A program made the position numbers and the translations under genes. Positions 1 to 10,275 of a DNA stretch of 60,868 nt are shown here, in pieces. Positions within the stretch are counted from its first letter, which is position 1; each line of letters begins with the position of its first letter. The stretch comes from a virus, in IMG/VR virus record IMGVR_UViG_3300042402_003148, positions 1 to 60,868 of that record. The stretch is one strand, 5' to 3'. The notes under the pieces are model-generated. The model was given only the letters and a program-made list of their open reading frames with translations, ran no database searches and had not been told where the DNA came from.

Positions 1-2287
1 TCCAAAGTTGTGAATCTGCAGCTAAGTTTTTAGCATCCCAATTAAATGATTTCAATATGTCAAATAATAACTTATCGGAAACATTTTTTGATTTATAACC
101 CAAACCTCTACTTCTTTCTATTGCCTTTGTATGAAAGTATATATTATCAAAGTGATGACCTATCATTGATAAAAATAATAAAACATCTTCATTTTCAGTA
201 TTGTTTACAATATGTTGAGGTATATTGTTTATTATATTATCTCTATTTTCTAAATCATAATCAGTAGCTAAATCTATTATATCGGTATACCATTGGGTTA
301 CACTATTATTAGTACTTGGTTGTCTATTATCACCGGAATACGGCCAAGACATTGATGAAGATGTGTATAAGAATGTATCTAATCCATCAAACCCTTGTAT
401 AATTTGTTCTTTTTTTATTCTATTTCTTTCAACATCCTGAATAGATGATATTGATGATGTATATGACGATGGAAATGCCGTAAAGTTTGCAGCATCAGTA
501 GATGAACTTAATATTAAACTCTCATATTCCTCAATCAATTGTACTTTATATACAAAATTGTCAACTCTTTCTTTTGCAGAACTAAAGTGTACAAAATTAT
601 CCCAAAGATACGTTGAACCACTTACATATTCGATATTCAAACCATCGGTACTTACCAAAGATGAACTTAAATATTGTGAAACTAATCCACTTGATGACGA
701 AACTGATGCATTTAGTATCAATTCATCTAATGATTCATAGTTAGTAGATTTACCTTTTGTAAAGTCTATATCTATGTCGAAATTCGGGCCTTTTAATGGA
801 GGACATATTAAATCCGATTGTTCCGATAAAACTACCGTTTCAATTAGTGGGTTAGTCAACAACTTAGTAATCCAAAGTGTTGAATTTTCCGTTATATTTG
901 CAGGAAGTGTTGAGTATAATTTTAATATCAAAGACTCAACTTCTTTGGTAACAATTGTATTTCCTAAATTATCTTGTCCTTTATCCGATAATGTAAAATT
1001 ATCCTCTTCCCATGATGAAATTATTATTTGTTCATCATTACCAAAATTTGCAAGATGTGTTAGATATTTACTTTCTTTCTCTGGTTCTGTGAATTTTATA
1101 TTTGCAGTGAACGCATCAAACAAAGTCTTTTTAAGTATATCTTCATCTAATTTTATACTTGATAATAATAATGATGTTTTTATTTCATATTCATTTCCAA
1201 CCAATTCTACTGCACCACTTCTATTATATGGTTTTAAGATAAGTGTTACATTATCACTACCACTCCATTTTGCAAATTTATTAGTTAAATCTTTTAAATT
1301 TATTTTAATTTTACCATTTGCAGGTAATGACTTAAATAATTGAATTCTACTTTTATCCTTTGCAATTAAATCAATGTCAACCGAAGAAACTGCAAATGAA
1401 TTCCATTCTACATCAATATCCAAATTTAAATCGGAAAACGAAGGAACATCTATAACATCAGGAAATATAATTTGTGTAATTGATGGAAAATCATTTACAC
1501 TATTAAAATTAACAATAATCTCTTCTTTGTTTCCCGTACCATATTCATCACTATATGGAACTACTATTAGTTTTTTACTACCATATACTCCTAAAAAATC
1601 TTTTTTAAATGAAAAGTCAATAAACCCTTTAGTTGCATCAACTCTTATTTTACTATTTGTGTTTAAATAAAAATCAACAAAGTCTGCATTAGATGAATTA
1701 AATGGTACATTAACTATTGTATCTAAATCGGAATCTTTTACATTATAGTCGTATTTTGTATCCTTAATAGATACAATTGGTTGTGGAGCTAATATTGTTT
1801 TTTCCATTACAACCGAAACCGCAAATCCACCTGTTAATAATTCGGTAGCTGGTACTGATATAACTTTGTCCCCAATTGTCCACTTCGAAACATCTTTTGA
1901 ATTTTTTTCTGCAACCTGTCTATTTGCATAAAATATTTTTAAAATTTTATAATTACTCGGAAGTGTTCCTTCTACATAGATTCTTAAAGTCGAATTTGTA
2001 AGATTGGATTTTAGTGTCGATTTACCATCCGTATTATAATCGGCCAAACTTATAGTATCGGTGGTTATTATATTATCACCAGAAACTATTTCATATTTTA
2101 ATTTTAATAAACTACCAATTTCATTTTGAAAATTAGATGCAAATACAATTTCATAATTAACAGAATAATCTGCAGTCAATATTTCATCGGCCGTTTGTTC
2201 AACCGGTGGAAGTGGAACAAACCCAATCTCGCCTCCGGTATTTACACCACCATACCCTAATCCTATATCTTCTGTACTTTCTACCAT
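1..2287 (-). CDS. Giant virion/tail protein, N-terminal part (runs off left edge)
   Basis: An uninterrupted minus-strand frame starts at ATG 2287 (MVESTEDIGLGYGGVNTGG) and stays open for 762 codons to the left edge, so the C-terminus is missing. The product is rich in Ser, Thr, Asn and beta-type segments, with no Cys-rich or catalytic motif that I can recognise. Its place at the head of a block of baseplate genes suggests a tail, fibre or baseplate-peripheral structural protein. An AT-rich motif (ATATTTATA, 2300-2308) lies 13 nt before the start. The gene is certain; the function is inferred from position only. Confidence 0.8.
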   Translation of the reverse strand, partial: MVESTEDIGLGYGGVNTGGEIGFVPLPPVEQTADEILTADYSVNYEIVFASNFQNEIGSLLKLKYEIVSGDNIITTDTISLADYNTDGKSTLKSNLTNSTLRIYVEGTLPSNYKILKIFYANRQVAEKNSKDVSKWTIGDKVISVPATELLTGGFAVSVVMEKTILAPQPIVSIKDTKYDYNVKDSDLDTIVNVPFNSSNADFVDFYLNTNSKIRVDATKGFIDFSFKKDFLGVYGSKKLIVVPYSDEYGTGNKEEIIVNFNSVNDFPSITQIIFPDVIDVPSFSDLNLDIDVEWNSFAVSSVDIDLIAKDKSRIQLFKSLPANGKIKINLKDLTNKFAKWSGSDNVTLILKPYNRSGAVELVGNEYEIKTSLLLSSIKLDEDILKKTLFDAFTANIKFTEPEKESKYLTHLANFGNDEQIIISSWEEDNFTLSDKGQDNLGNTIVTKEVESLILKLYSTLPANITENSTLWITKLLTNPLIETVVLSEQSDLICPPLKGPNFDIDIDFTKGKSTNYESLDELILNASVSSSSGLVSQYLSSSLVSTDGLNIEYVSGSTYLWDNFVHFSSAKERVDNFVYKVQLIEEYESLILSSSTDAANFTAFPSSYTSSISSIQDVERNRIKKEQIIQGFDGLDTFLYTSSSMSWPYSGDNRQPSTNNSVTQWYTDIIDLATDYDLENRDNIINNIPQHIVNNTENEDVLLFLSMIGHHFDNIYFHTKAIERSRGLGYKSKNVSDKLLFDILKSFNWDAKNLAADSQLW

Positions 2288-2312
2288 TTATTGTTTTTTT
2301 ATAAATATTTTA

Positions 2313-3617
2313 TTATCTAATATTTTCTACTCTACCCAATCCACCGTCTCTTCTCTCTGGCCCATCATCCGGGCCATTAAATGGATTTCCTCCACCACCA
2401 GAGTTGCCTCCACCACCTCCACTACCACCATCTGGAGGAGGTGGGGGTGTATATCCACAATTTGAAGAATTTGATGCAATTAATGATTCGTATGAACCAC
2501 CACTACCATCTGCATATTTTCCATACTGGTCATATCCTTTACACAATGTTGAAAGTAATACTCCCTTTGCAGGGTATGTTATTCCTAAATTAGAATCATC
2601 AAATACTGCAACTTCTCCTGTCGGTGAATAAACATTTACTTTAGTTTCTGTGAACGTTGAAAAAGATTCTAAATTATTTTGTATTTGTTTTTGTAACTCA
2701 GTAATTGCAAACTCTTTTGGTAATTGTTTTGTTTCAATACTTCTTCTTTTTAATATTTTAGAATTATTGTCAATGCAATTATTTAGTATTTTTTGTATTT
2801 CATTTAACATTACATCATAATCATATACTTCAAAATCATCAAATCTAGTTTCAGATTGTTTTCCAAAATTAGATTCACCAACATTATAATATTTGTTAGT
2901 TAAATAATATCCAACGGATAATTTAAAATCTTCAAATATTTTTGTTCTAAAAGTATCAAATTTACTCAATCCAAAGTCTTTTCTTAAAATTGCAAAAAAA
3001 TCTTTACCAAACTTACTTTCTAAATACGAATCTATTTTAGTTAAAAAAGAATTTTCATATGCATTTAAAGAATCTAATATAGAAGTTTTATAATATAAAA
3101 AATCTTTATTTAAACTTTTAAGATTCTTAAATTGTCTAGTAGTTGTTGCATTGATATTAGAGTCTTTGGTTTTCAAAGGTAAAATTCTTATCTCATTTCT
3201 GGATGGTGAAACTTCCTGTATCCAAACTTTCATTAGTTCATTTTCACTACCTACTTTTTGTTTTACAAAATTTATATTAACTTTAAGAATGCCGTTTTTA
3301 AATCCTATATCGTTTAATAATTTTTCAATATTGATTGCAAGTTCTTTTTGACCTACTTTATTTGTTATATTATAAAGATAATTTTGAATGTCACCTTTTT
3401 TTATATACGCAACATTATTTCCTGATTTTTGTGGTAATAAATTGTTATTGATGTCATATACGGAAACTTCCATTACATCGTATCTACCCATTCCAAAATC
3501 GGTTTTTTCAATTTCGTTTTTTGAAACTATAAACAAATCATCCGCTTGGATAAATTTACCCTCATTTGATGATTTATTATTTATATCATCTATATTTGTA
3601 TATTTTGTAATACTCAT
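2313..3617 (-). CDS. Putative virion protein with Gly/Pro-rich tail
   Basis: A 434-residue protein with no family I recognise. The first 380 residues are mixed alpha/beta; the last 40 are low complexity, a run of Pro (TPPPPPDGG) followed by Gly/Asn/Ser repeats. Such flexible Gly-rich ends are common in phage fibre and decoration proteins. It lies 25 nt from the giant tail gene and 13 nt from the coiled-coil gene, so it belongs to the tail operon. Function is inferred from context. Confidence 0.75.
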   Translation of the reverse strand: MSITKYTNIDDINNKSSNEGKFIQADDLFIVSKNEIEKTDFGMGRYDVMEVSVYDINNNLLPQKSGNNVAYIKKGDIQNYLYNITNKVGQKELAINIEKLLNDIGFKNGILKVNINFVKQKVGSENELMKVWIQEVSPSRNEIRILPLKTKDSNINATTTRQFKNLKSLNKDFLYYKTSILDSLNAYENSFLTKIDSYLESKFGKDFFAILRKDFGLSKFDTFRTKIFEDFKLSVGYYLTNKYYNVGESNFGKQSETRFDDFEVYDYDVMLNEIQKILNNCIDNNSKILKRRSIETKQLPKEFAITELQKQIQNNLESFSTFTETKVNVYSPTGEVAVFDDSNLGITYPAKGVLLSTLCKGYDQYGKYADGSGGSYESLIASNSSNCGYTPPPPPDGGSGGGGGNSGGGGNPFNGPDDGPERRDGGLGRVENIR

Positions 3618-3630
3618 AATCTATTTAAAT

Positions 3631-4776
3631 TTAAAAACCATCATACGATTTAGGATGTGCAACCTTTAATTTAGTTTTAAATGTTTTGGTGTCAGAAAAA
3701 CCATCTGCTCTTTTTACTGCTATGTTAAGTGCACCATCGTAAAAAATAGTTTTATCCCTTTTCTCAATAGCCAACTTGTTCGGAGTATCTATGAAGGTTA
3801 TTTCTTCAAACGAGCCCGCTGTTATCGTAAATGTTGATTTAGGTATACTAAACCAAGCTTGGGCCACATCTACCGTACTGAATATAGAACTTACTTTTGC
3901 TTTTGGAAATGATGCAGTTAAAGTAACAGTTACAGGTTCCAAATCATTATTGACCAATCTTAAAATTCTACCATTAACCCATTCTCTTCTATCTTTTCTT
4001 GCATTTTCAATTTTATAAGACATTACTGGGTCATTTGCACCTCCCTTTGGTGAGAAGTTTGCACTTACTATTTTATTTATTATAGTTCCACCTTGACTTT
4101 GTGCAGTTTGTTCTAAGTCTTTTTGTTGTCTTACTGCACCCAATTGAGATTGTAAACCTTCTATGATTGCATTTAATGAATTTATTTGTTGAATCAATGC
4201 CTCAATCTGTGCTTTAAATCCTGTTTTTTGTGATTGTAATGATGCTCTCAAAATACTCTCATCAACTGACTTTTGTAGTGATGTTGAAATTTGACTTGAG
4301 AAATCTTCAATCGTTGCATTTAGAGTTTCTATTTGATTAACTAATAAATCGTTAGTTTGTTCAATTGATAGTCTATTATTTATTTCTATTTGAACCTGTG
4401 ATTCTAAATCGGTTATTCTTACATTTAATGTTCCAATTGTATTTGTTAAATTAATTACTTGGGTTCTCAAATTTAACGAAGTTGTTAATTCGGCATTATA
4501 CACAGGCCTAGGAACTAAATCTAAATTAGTTGATGGTATATTTGGAAGTAATTCCACAACGGTAACATCAACGGCCTTTTTTAACTCCTCATCATCGTAT
4601 TTATCTTTTGTTAATTCTTTAAATACCAAAGATGATGCAATATTATTAGAATCGACAACATTTATTCCATACTCATTTTTACTAATAACTGCGGAACCGG
4701 AAACACTCAATATTTTTTCAAGTGATTCTGATTTTATTTGTTGTAATTTTTCGTTTATAGCTTCTAATCCAGTCAT
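3631..4776 (-). CDS. Coiled-coil tail-associated structural protein
   Basis: A 381-residue protein. Residues about 100-230 show heptad-like spacing of Leu, Ile and Val with many Gln, Glu and Asn, for example LNLRTQVINLTNTIGTLNV and IEALIQQINSLNAIIEG, indicating a long trimeric or dimeric coiled coil. The C-terminal 130 residues look like a beta domain (TVTLTASFPKAKVSSIF). It sits between the Gly-rich and DNRLRE-like genes in the baseplate block. It is probably a fibre, whisker or baseplate accessory protein; no precise T4 equivalent is recognised. Confidence 0.7.
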   Translation of the reverse strand: MTGLEAINEKLQQIKSESLEKILSVSGSAVISKNEYGINVVDSNNIASSLVFKELTKDKYDDEELKKAVDVTVVELLPNIPSTNLDLVPRPVYNAELTTSLNLRTQVINLTNTIGTLNVRITDLESQVQIEINNRLSIEQTNDLLVNQIETLNATIEDFSSQISTSLQKSVDESILRASLQSQKTGFKAQIEALIQQINSLNAIIEGLQSQLGAVRQQKDLEQTAQSQGGTIINKIVSANFSPKGGANDPVMSYKIENARKDRREWVNGRILRLVNNDLEPVTVTLTASFPKAKVSSIFSTVDVAQAWFSIPKSTFTITAGSFEEITFIDTPNKLAIEKRDKTIFYDGALNIAVKRADGFSDTKTFKTKLKVAHPKSYDGF

Positions 4777-4781
4777 ATGAG

Positions 4782-5855
4782 TTATTCAATTATTTCAAAA
4801 ACCATTTTTTCGTCTATAATAGTTGATATATTATCTTCTTCTATTTTCAATTTCAATTTATATACCCTACCAGCCGAAAGTGAATTTAAATCCATATCAA
4901 AATAATTAGATGTTGAATCACAACTAACTTTAGTATATTCACCAAATGGAAATATAATCTCACCGGTTATATAGTCTTCCAATTGATAATAAGTTGAACC
5001 TGCAGGTAAACTTTTAATTTGTTCGTATGAAAATGTTGTTCCAAACGACTTTGATGGATATGATTCTCTACCTTTAACTCTTACTCTAACTTTTGTATTT
5101 TTAAAATATTGATTTTTTAAATTATTAACTATTACTTTATAATCACCATCATATAGTGAACCAACTACTGGTTGTAAACTTCCAGTTGTGAATGAGTAAT
5201 CGTCATATACAATTTCTAATTTAGGTTCGTATATTGTATTGGTTTCCTTTGAAAAGAATTTTAATACTCCATAATCATTTGAGTCGATTGATGCAGATGT
5301 ATGGTGATGTATTATAAACCCATTATTAGGTAAAGACCCACTCAACCATAGTTTTACAATATTTGTAACATCCATTCTAACATCATCGGGTTCATTACTA
5401 AACGATTGTGATGACATAGATGCAGTATACCAAGTACCACCTCCACCATTTGATAGTGAACCGGTATCGGAGCCACTTACATATGAATCTGGAGTTACAT
5501 TATAATCCATCCATTTATCGGTTCCATTTTTATAATACCAACTCACACCATCCGATGTTATATTATCAAATTTAGTACCAGTTCCCATTGTCCAACTTTG
5601 AGAAACTGCATTTGCATAAATTGTATATTCCAATGGTATTTCGGATGAATTTGCAGACTTAAGATTTAAGAAAGCCTTCCAACCATTTTCGGTTTCAATA
5701 TTATTAACATCAAATTTAATCAATGTTCTATTGATATCCATAGATGAACCATAATAAAGTTTACCTACTTCCAATATTTCATCCCTACCAGTATTTTGGT
5801 CAGGTTGTTGTAAGTAAATACTAGCGTCATATGATGATGTGTAAAATTTATGCAT
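4782..5855 (-). CDS. DNRLRE-like beta-rich virion protein
   Basis: A 357-residue protein whose N-terminus (SYDASIYLQQPDQNTGRDEI, then INRTLIKFDV) resembles the DNRLRE domain, a beta-sandwich found in surface and phage appendage proteins. RMDVTNIVKLWLSGSLPNNG is also typical of that domain. The start overlaps the last base of the gp6-like gene, so the two are co-translated or tightly coupled. A virion surface or baseplate-peripheral role is inferred. Confidence 0.65.
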   Translation of the reverse strand: MHKFYTSSYDASIYLQQPDQNTGRDEILEVGKLYYGSSMDINRTLIKFDVNNIETENGWKAFLNLKSANSSEIPLEYTIYANAVSQSWTMGTGTKFDNITSDGVSWYYKNGTDKWMDYNVTPDSYVSGSDTGSLSNGGGGTWYTASMSSQSFSNEPDDVRMDVTNIVKLWLSGSLPNNGFIIHHHTSASIDSNDYGVLKFFSKETNTIYEPKLEIVYDDYSFTTGSLQPVVGSLYDGDYKVIVNNLKNQYFKNTKVRVRVKGRESYPSKSFGTTFSYEQIKSLPAGSTYYQLEDYITGEIIFPFGEYTKVSCDSTSNYFDMDLNSLSAGRVYKLKLKIEEDNISTIIDEKMVFEIIE

Positions 5856-7867
5856 TATAAAGCCCTCCCTTTTATGTCTTTGTTTGGATATTTTATTTCG
5901 AATATTGATGGGTCTAACGAAGGATAAACTATCTTACCTTTAGTTGCCTCATCTATGTTGTATCTATTTGGTGAATAATTACCATCTCCACCACATAAAT
6001 TTGAAAGCTTTACCGATGGTACACTCATTACTCCGTCTACATTTGCAAGAATCAATTCTATTTCTGAAATATTGATTGGTTTATTAAATGTCCAATTATC
6101 TATATTAAAATACTCTTGTAATTCGGTTAAACAATTTGTTACAACTTCTCTTTTATTGTAGTTTGAATAACAAATTATCTCAAAATCTACACCTATGTTT
6201 ATAATAAAACCATCTATGATATTAACACCATCGGTTAACATTCTATATTCGGAAATATAAGTTTTTAAATTCTCCTTAACAGCTCTATTTAGGTTTGTCA
6301 ATTTTTTATTTGAATCGTATCCTAAAATATATAAGTTTATTGCAAATGGGTTATTAACTTCACTTAGATTAGATTTCTTTTGAGTAAGATACTTAACTAA
6401 TTCTTTTTGAATATTTTCTTTATTACTATTTTTAAGACTATCTACCAAATTTACAAACTCAGATATGTTTTTAGGGTTTGCCAAAATTGACGAAGGTGAA
6501 TTATTATCTATCTCTCCGTCTGCACTAACATATGCCTTAGTTACACTACCATATCTTTCTGGCATCGATAAAGCTCTTACTATGTAATCCTCTTTAGTAA
6601 CTGCTCTATTTTGAGAACCAAAAGTTGCTAATGCATTTTGTCTAATTTCCTCTATTGTTTCCACACCTCTACCACCTGCTGCAGGTTCTAAGTTTTCAAC
6701 TGCAACGGATTGTTTCATTGAGTTATATAAAACTTCATTATCAACTGCTAATAAATCTTCATCATATTCTATTCTAGAAATACTAGTTAAGTCACCCGTA
6801 TTTACATTAGATTCTACACCACCACCAACTAAGTATTTTATAGTCAATGTTTTATTTACAGGTGCAATTCCAAATGTATTTGTTTTTAAAAAATTCGATG
6901 GGTCTATACCTTGATTTAATCTTTGTATTGAATTAGCCAATCCCAATCCTACATTTTTTGGATTAGGTAGTAATATTTCATCACTTAATGTAGTATCACC
7001 ACTTCCAAATTCTAAATCTAAGGTATTGTCTGAATTTACCTTAACCGAAAATCTACGAGGTACTTTTTGTACTTCCAAAATGTAAGGTACAACCGATGAT
7101 GATTGATATAATTCACTATTTGATTCTGTATTTGGTTTTTCAACAAATATACTTTCTTGTGCCAAATAAGGAACTTCATAGTATTTTAAATTATCCTGGT
7201 CCGCAACTGATGTTATACCAATTATATTCGTATCACTTAGTGTAGTTGTAGGATAATCGGTTGAGTCACCAAAAGTCTTAGTAGTGGTTACTTCTTGTGC
7301 AGATATTGCTTTAATTCTTTTTGTTAATAAGTAAAAAGTCGGATTACCTGTTGTGTCTCTTTCATGAACATCAATTTCTCTGTCAGTTGTATTTGAAAAA
7401 TCCAAAGAATCTACCGTTCTAAATACTATACTCGAATTTGTAGTAGATGCAACTTCCATTCCATCTTTTATTCTTAAACAATAACTTTCATCCGGGACAA
7501 CACTTGAACCTGAGTTTTTGGATGGAATCAATTGATACACCGTTAATGTTGTAACTGCAGGAGAGGATGTTTTTGGTTTATATCCCATTGTTTGTGCCAA
7601 TGCAACAACATTTTTTCTTTCCGTTGCATTTGCCAACATTGATTCTTTTAATTGAACATCTTGATAGAAAGATAAAATATCTCCTATAACAGCAGCTTGT
7701 TCCAAAAACACCATACCAGGTGACGATTCATTGAAATCAGAATATGTACTTGGAAAATATGTTTTAGTATAATCAATTAGGTTTTGTTTTAAAGTATTAA
7801 AATCTTTACCTAAATAATTTATATTTTTTTCACTCCCCCAACTTTTTTTAACAGGTTTAATAGCCAT
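5855..7867 (-). CDS. Baseplate wedge protein, T4 gp6-like (baseplate J family)
   Basis: A 670-residue protein close in length to T4 gp6, which forms the inner ring of the baseplate wedge. Supporting features are an N-terminus of the type YLGKDFNTLKQNLIDYTKTY with SSPGMVFLEQAAVIGDILSF, and a central segment with AVTKEDYIVRALSMPERYGS, both characteristic of gp6/baseplate J proteins. It is followed directly by a gp25-like gene, a common order in contractile tails. The assignment is made by reading, not by alignment. Confidence 0.85.
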   Translation of the reverse strand: MAIKPVKKSWGSEKNINYLGKDFNTLKQNLIDYTKTYFPSTYSDFNESSPGMVFLEQAAVIGDILSFYQDVQLKESMLANATERKNVVALAQTMGYKPKTSSPAVTTLTVYQLIPSKNSGSSVVPDESYCLRIKDGMEVASTTNSSIVFRTVDSLDFSNTTDREIDVHERDTTGNPTFYLLTKRIKAISAQEVTTTKTFGDSTDYPTTTLSDTNIIGITSVADQDNLKYYEVPYLAQESIFVEKPNTESNSELYQSSSVVPYILEVQKVPRRFSVKVNSDNTLDLEFGSGDTTLSDEILLPNPKNVGLGLANSIQRLNQGIDPSNFLKTNTFGIAPVNKTLTIKYLVGGGVESNVNTGDLTSISRIEYDEDLLAVDNEVLYNSMKQSVAVENLEPAAGGRGVETIEEIRQNALATFGSQNRAVTKEDYIVRALSMPERYGSVTKAYVSADGEIDNNSPSSILANPKNISEFVNLVDSLKNSNKENIQKELVKYLTQKKSNLSEVNNPFAINLYILGYDSNKKLTNLNRAVKENLKTYISEYRMLTDGVNIIDGFIINIGVDFEIICYSNYNKREVVTNCLTELQEYFNIDNWTFNKPINISEIELILANVDGVMSVPSVKLSNLCGGDGNYSPNRYNIDEATKGKIVYPSLDPSIFEIKYPNKDIKGRAL

Positions 7868-7870
7868 TTA

Positions 7871-8308
7871 TCAATTATTTATACTAACATTTAGTGTTTC
7901 GGTTAATGATGGATTTGACTTTAATGAAAATTTTACTTCTAAAGTAATTCTATTTGTATCTATATCATTATCATTATAATCAAATATTATATTATCTACA
8001 TTTATATAAGGTAACCAAATATTTACTGCATCTAATATGGAATTTTCAATATCAACTGCAATAGAGTTTTCAACAATTTGTTCAAAGATTAAATTATGAA
8101 TATCACATCCAAATTCAGGTTGCATTTCTCTTTCACCCTTTTTAGTTAATATTAAATTTACTAAATTATCTTTTGCCTGTGTTAGAGTAGTGTAATTAAC
8201 TGCAAATATACCACCAGAATTAGATTTCCTACCGAAACCAATCCCCAATGATTTATAATCATTTTCTTTTAAGTCATTTACGTTAATTCTACCTAACTCT
8301 ATTGCCAT
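7871..8308 (-). CDS. Baseplate wedge protein, T4 gp25-like
   Basis: A 145-residue protein with the gp25-like fold signature: TTLTQAKDNLVNLILTKKGE and then REMQPEFGCDIHNLIFEQ, followed by the alternating strands of the C-terminal half (NRITLEVKFSLKSNPSLTE). Proteins of this family are wedge components that contact the sheath. The start codon overlaps the end of the 164-residue gene and the stop lies 3 nt before the gp6-like start, so translation is coupled. Confidence 0.85.
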   Translation of the reverse strand: MAIELGRINVNDLKENDYKSLGIGFGRKSNSGGIFAVNYTTLTQAKDNLVNLILTKKGEREMQPEFGCDIHNLIFEQIVENSIAVDIENSILDAVNIWLPYINVDNIIFDYNDNDIDTNRITLEVKFSLKSNPSLTETLNVSINN

Positions 8309-8802
8309 TATTTAAATCTCTTTACTAATTCCGAATAATCTCTCGTTAATGCTTTTATTGTAGCATCTTGTAAACCATCTCCGGTTGATTCAAAATTTGG
8401 AACATTCGATGGTACATTCACATCTCTATAATCCATTGTTTCCCACTCACTTTCGTCCACTCTCATTTCTGGTTTAATCATATCCAATACACTACCTACG
8501 GCCTGTGCACCTTCTTTTCTTTGTTCTGCAGTAAATGGTTGTGTCATATTCAAAATCTCATTTATCATCGGGTCTTTTGAAAATTCTTTTTGTGGTCTTT
8601 GTGTTTGTTGAACCGGTTGTTGTTTTTTAACCGGTGCAGGAGTAACTTCCGTCATCTCCTTCAATGATGGAGTTGATTTTGTTTGTGAGTTTAAAGTAAC
8701 TGCACCAGATTTGATAAGTTTAACAAGTTCTTCTTTTACTTGTAACTTAACTTCGTTTTTAACAACTTCTTTAATTAAAGTTAGTAAAATTTCTGATTTC
8801 AT
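8308..8802 (-). CDS. Unknown protein in the baseplate operon
   Basis: A 164-residue protein with an N-terminal amphipathic helix (LTLIKEVVKNEVKLQVKEEL), a Pro/Gln-rich linker (PAPVKKQQPVQQTQRPQKEF) and a more ordered C-terminus. No family recognised. It lies between the Pro/Lys-rich structural gene and the gp25-like gene, so it is probably a virion or tail-assembly component. The motif AAATATTTATTA (8828-8839) about 26 nt upstream may be a promoter element. Confidence 0.6.
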   Translation of the reverse strand: MKSEILLTLIKEVVKNEVKLQVKEELVKLIKSGAVTLNSQTKSTPSLKEMTEVTPAPVKKQQPVQQTQRPQKEFSKDPMINEILNMTQPFTAEQRKEGAQAVGSVLDMIKPEMRVDESEWETMDYRDVNVPSNVPNFESTGDGLQDATIKALTRDYSELVKRFK

Positions 8803-8849
8803 AATAATTGTTTATATATGTTTTAGTAATAAATATTTGATTTAATAAT

Positions 8850-10274
8850 TTATCCAACATTCGGTATGGTTGGTGTTTTAATGTCTATGTTTGGCAAAGA
8901 TATTGTTAATAATGATGCCAAATCGGTAACACTTATATTTGGTAATTGTGGTAACTCAGGAAATTGTGGTAATTCTAAACTACCCAAATCAACTTGAGGG
9001 AACTCAACCGTAGATGGGAAATCAGGAACGGGTGGGCCCGTTTTAACTTGATATCCCGTATAATTTAAAATAGCAGGTGCTGGAGGTGCTCCGGGATATT
9101 GTGCCGTAACTACCATATTTCCACCGACATTTAATAAGTGTAATTGTGCCAATGATAAAAACGGGTCAAGTAACACATTTGTTTTTGTACTAAATACAAA
9201 ACTCGGTGGTGTAAAACTGATAAAAGGCGGGTCTGGTATTAACCCTTTTATTTTATCTTCAGCCAATGCTCTTATTTCTTCTTCCGTTGGTGTTTTTGCA
9301 TCAACTTGTTTTTTTAATTCTTCTTTTGTTGGAATATTGGGTATGTCGATTGGGATATCAATATCAGGCACTAATCCATTTGCCGTATCTTTTACAAATT
9401 TTTTAATTTCTGTAAGTGTTGGTTTTGGTTTTGGAATAGAATCTAATAACGCTACAACCACTTGAACATATTGATATATTGGTTGTAGTATGATATCTTC
9501 AATTGGAGGAATTATTTGTTTTTTAACTTCTTCAATAGCTTTTTCTAACAATTTTTCTTTATTTTCTTCTATTATTTTCTTTCTATCTGGTAGTTTTGGA
9601 AATTCAATTTTTAATGACTTTTTAATTTGTTTTCCAATTGCTGCTTTTTTCTTTTTTGCTTCTTTTAATTTTTTTATTATTTCTACCGCACCCTTAACTA
9701 TTGGATTATTTTTAATATCCGGTGTAACTTCTTCTTTCTTAATTATCTTTTGTGCAGTTTCATATACCGGAATTGCAATCGGTGGTAGAGGTGGAACGGA
9801 TGGTAGAGTAATTGTTTGTTTTTTTAATTCATCCTCTAAAATTTTCAATGCTTCTACTTCCGCTTTATGTGCTGCAGTAGTTGAAGCTAATGTAATTGGG
9901 TCTGGTCCAATGTTTTGAATAGCTCCAGGTGCAGGTGGTGTTGAAGGCCATCCTAAAGGTTTTACTAAGGGGTTTGGTAATGGTGACATTTCTGCACCTG
10001 ACCAATATGCATCAAATGCAGATGGATATATTTCGGCCAATACATTAAAATTACTACCTACACTATCTGTTCCTTTTTTTAATGCAATTTTTATAGCATC
10101 TGCCATACCTTTAACATTGCCATTGATAACATTTACACCGTATAATAAATCACCACCACTTTTAATTGCCTTATCGTATTCATTTGCATAAAATTCAGCA
10201 AATGTATCCGGGTCAGCTTTAAATTGGCCGGTAAGCATTGCAGTTAATACATTCAATTTAAAAATTGCCCACAT
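8850..10274 (-). CDS. Pro/Lys-rich structural protein
   Basis: A 474-residue protein. Residues about 1-110 are ordered. The middle is an alternation of Pro-rich stretches (ITLPSVPPLPPIAIPVYETA) and strongly charged helices (IIKKLKEAKKKKAAIGKQIK). The C-terminus again has PxxP-like repeats (LELPQFPELPQLPNISVTD). It lies next to the spike gene and may be a hub, tape-like or tail-assembly protein. No homologue is recognised. Confidence 0.65.
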   Translation of the reverse strand: MWAIFKLNVLTAMLTGQFKADPDTFAEFYANEYDKAIKSGGDLLYGVNVINGNVKGMADAIKIALKKGTDSVGSNFNVLAEIYPSAFDAYWSGAEMSPLPNPLVKPLGWPSTPPAPGAIQNIGPDPITLASTTAAHKAEVEALKILEDELKKQTITLPSVPPLPPIAIPVYETAQKIIKKEEVTPDIKNNPIVKGAVEIIKKLKEAKKKKAAIGKQIKKSLKIEFPKLPDRKKIIEENKEKLLEKAIEEVKKQIIPPIEDIILQPIYQYVQVVVALLDSIPKPKPTLTEIKKFVKDTANGLVPDIDIPIDIPNIPTKEELKKQVDAKTPTEEEIRALAEDKIKGLIPDPPFISFTPPSFVFSTKTNVLLDPFLSLAQLHLLNVGGNMVVTAQYPGAPPAPAILNYTGYQVKTGPPVPDFPSTVEFPQVDLGSLELPQFPELPQLPNISVTDLASLLTISLPNIDIKTPTIPNVG

Positions 10275-10275
10275 A

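Noticed and set aside
46-1670. Several plus-strand frames (for example 774-1343 and 1374-1670)
   Set aside because: They lie opposite one long minus-strand frame that is open for 762 codons and has coherent protein composition; the plus frames are low-complexity shadows.
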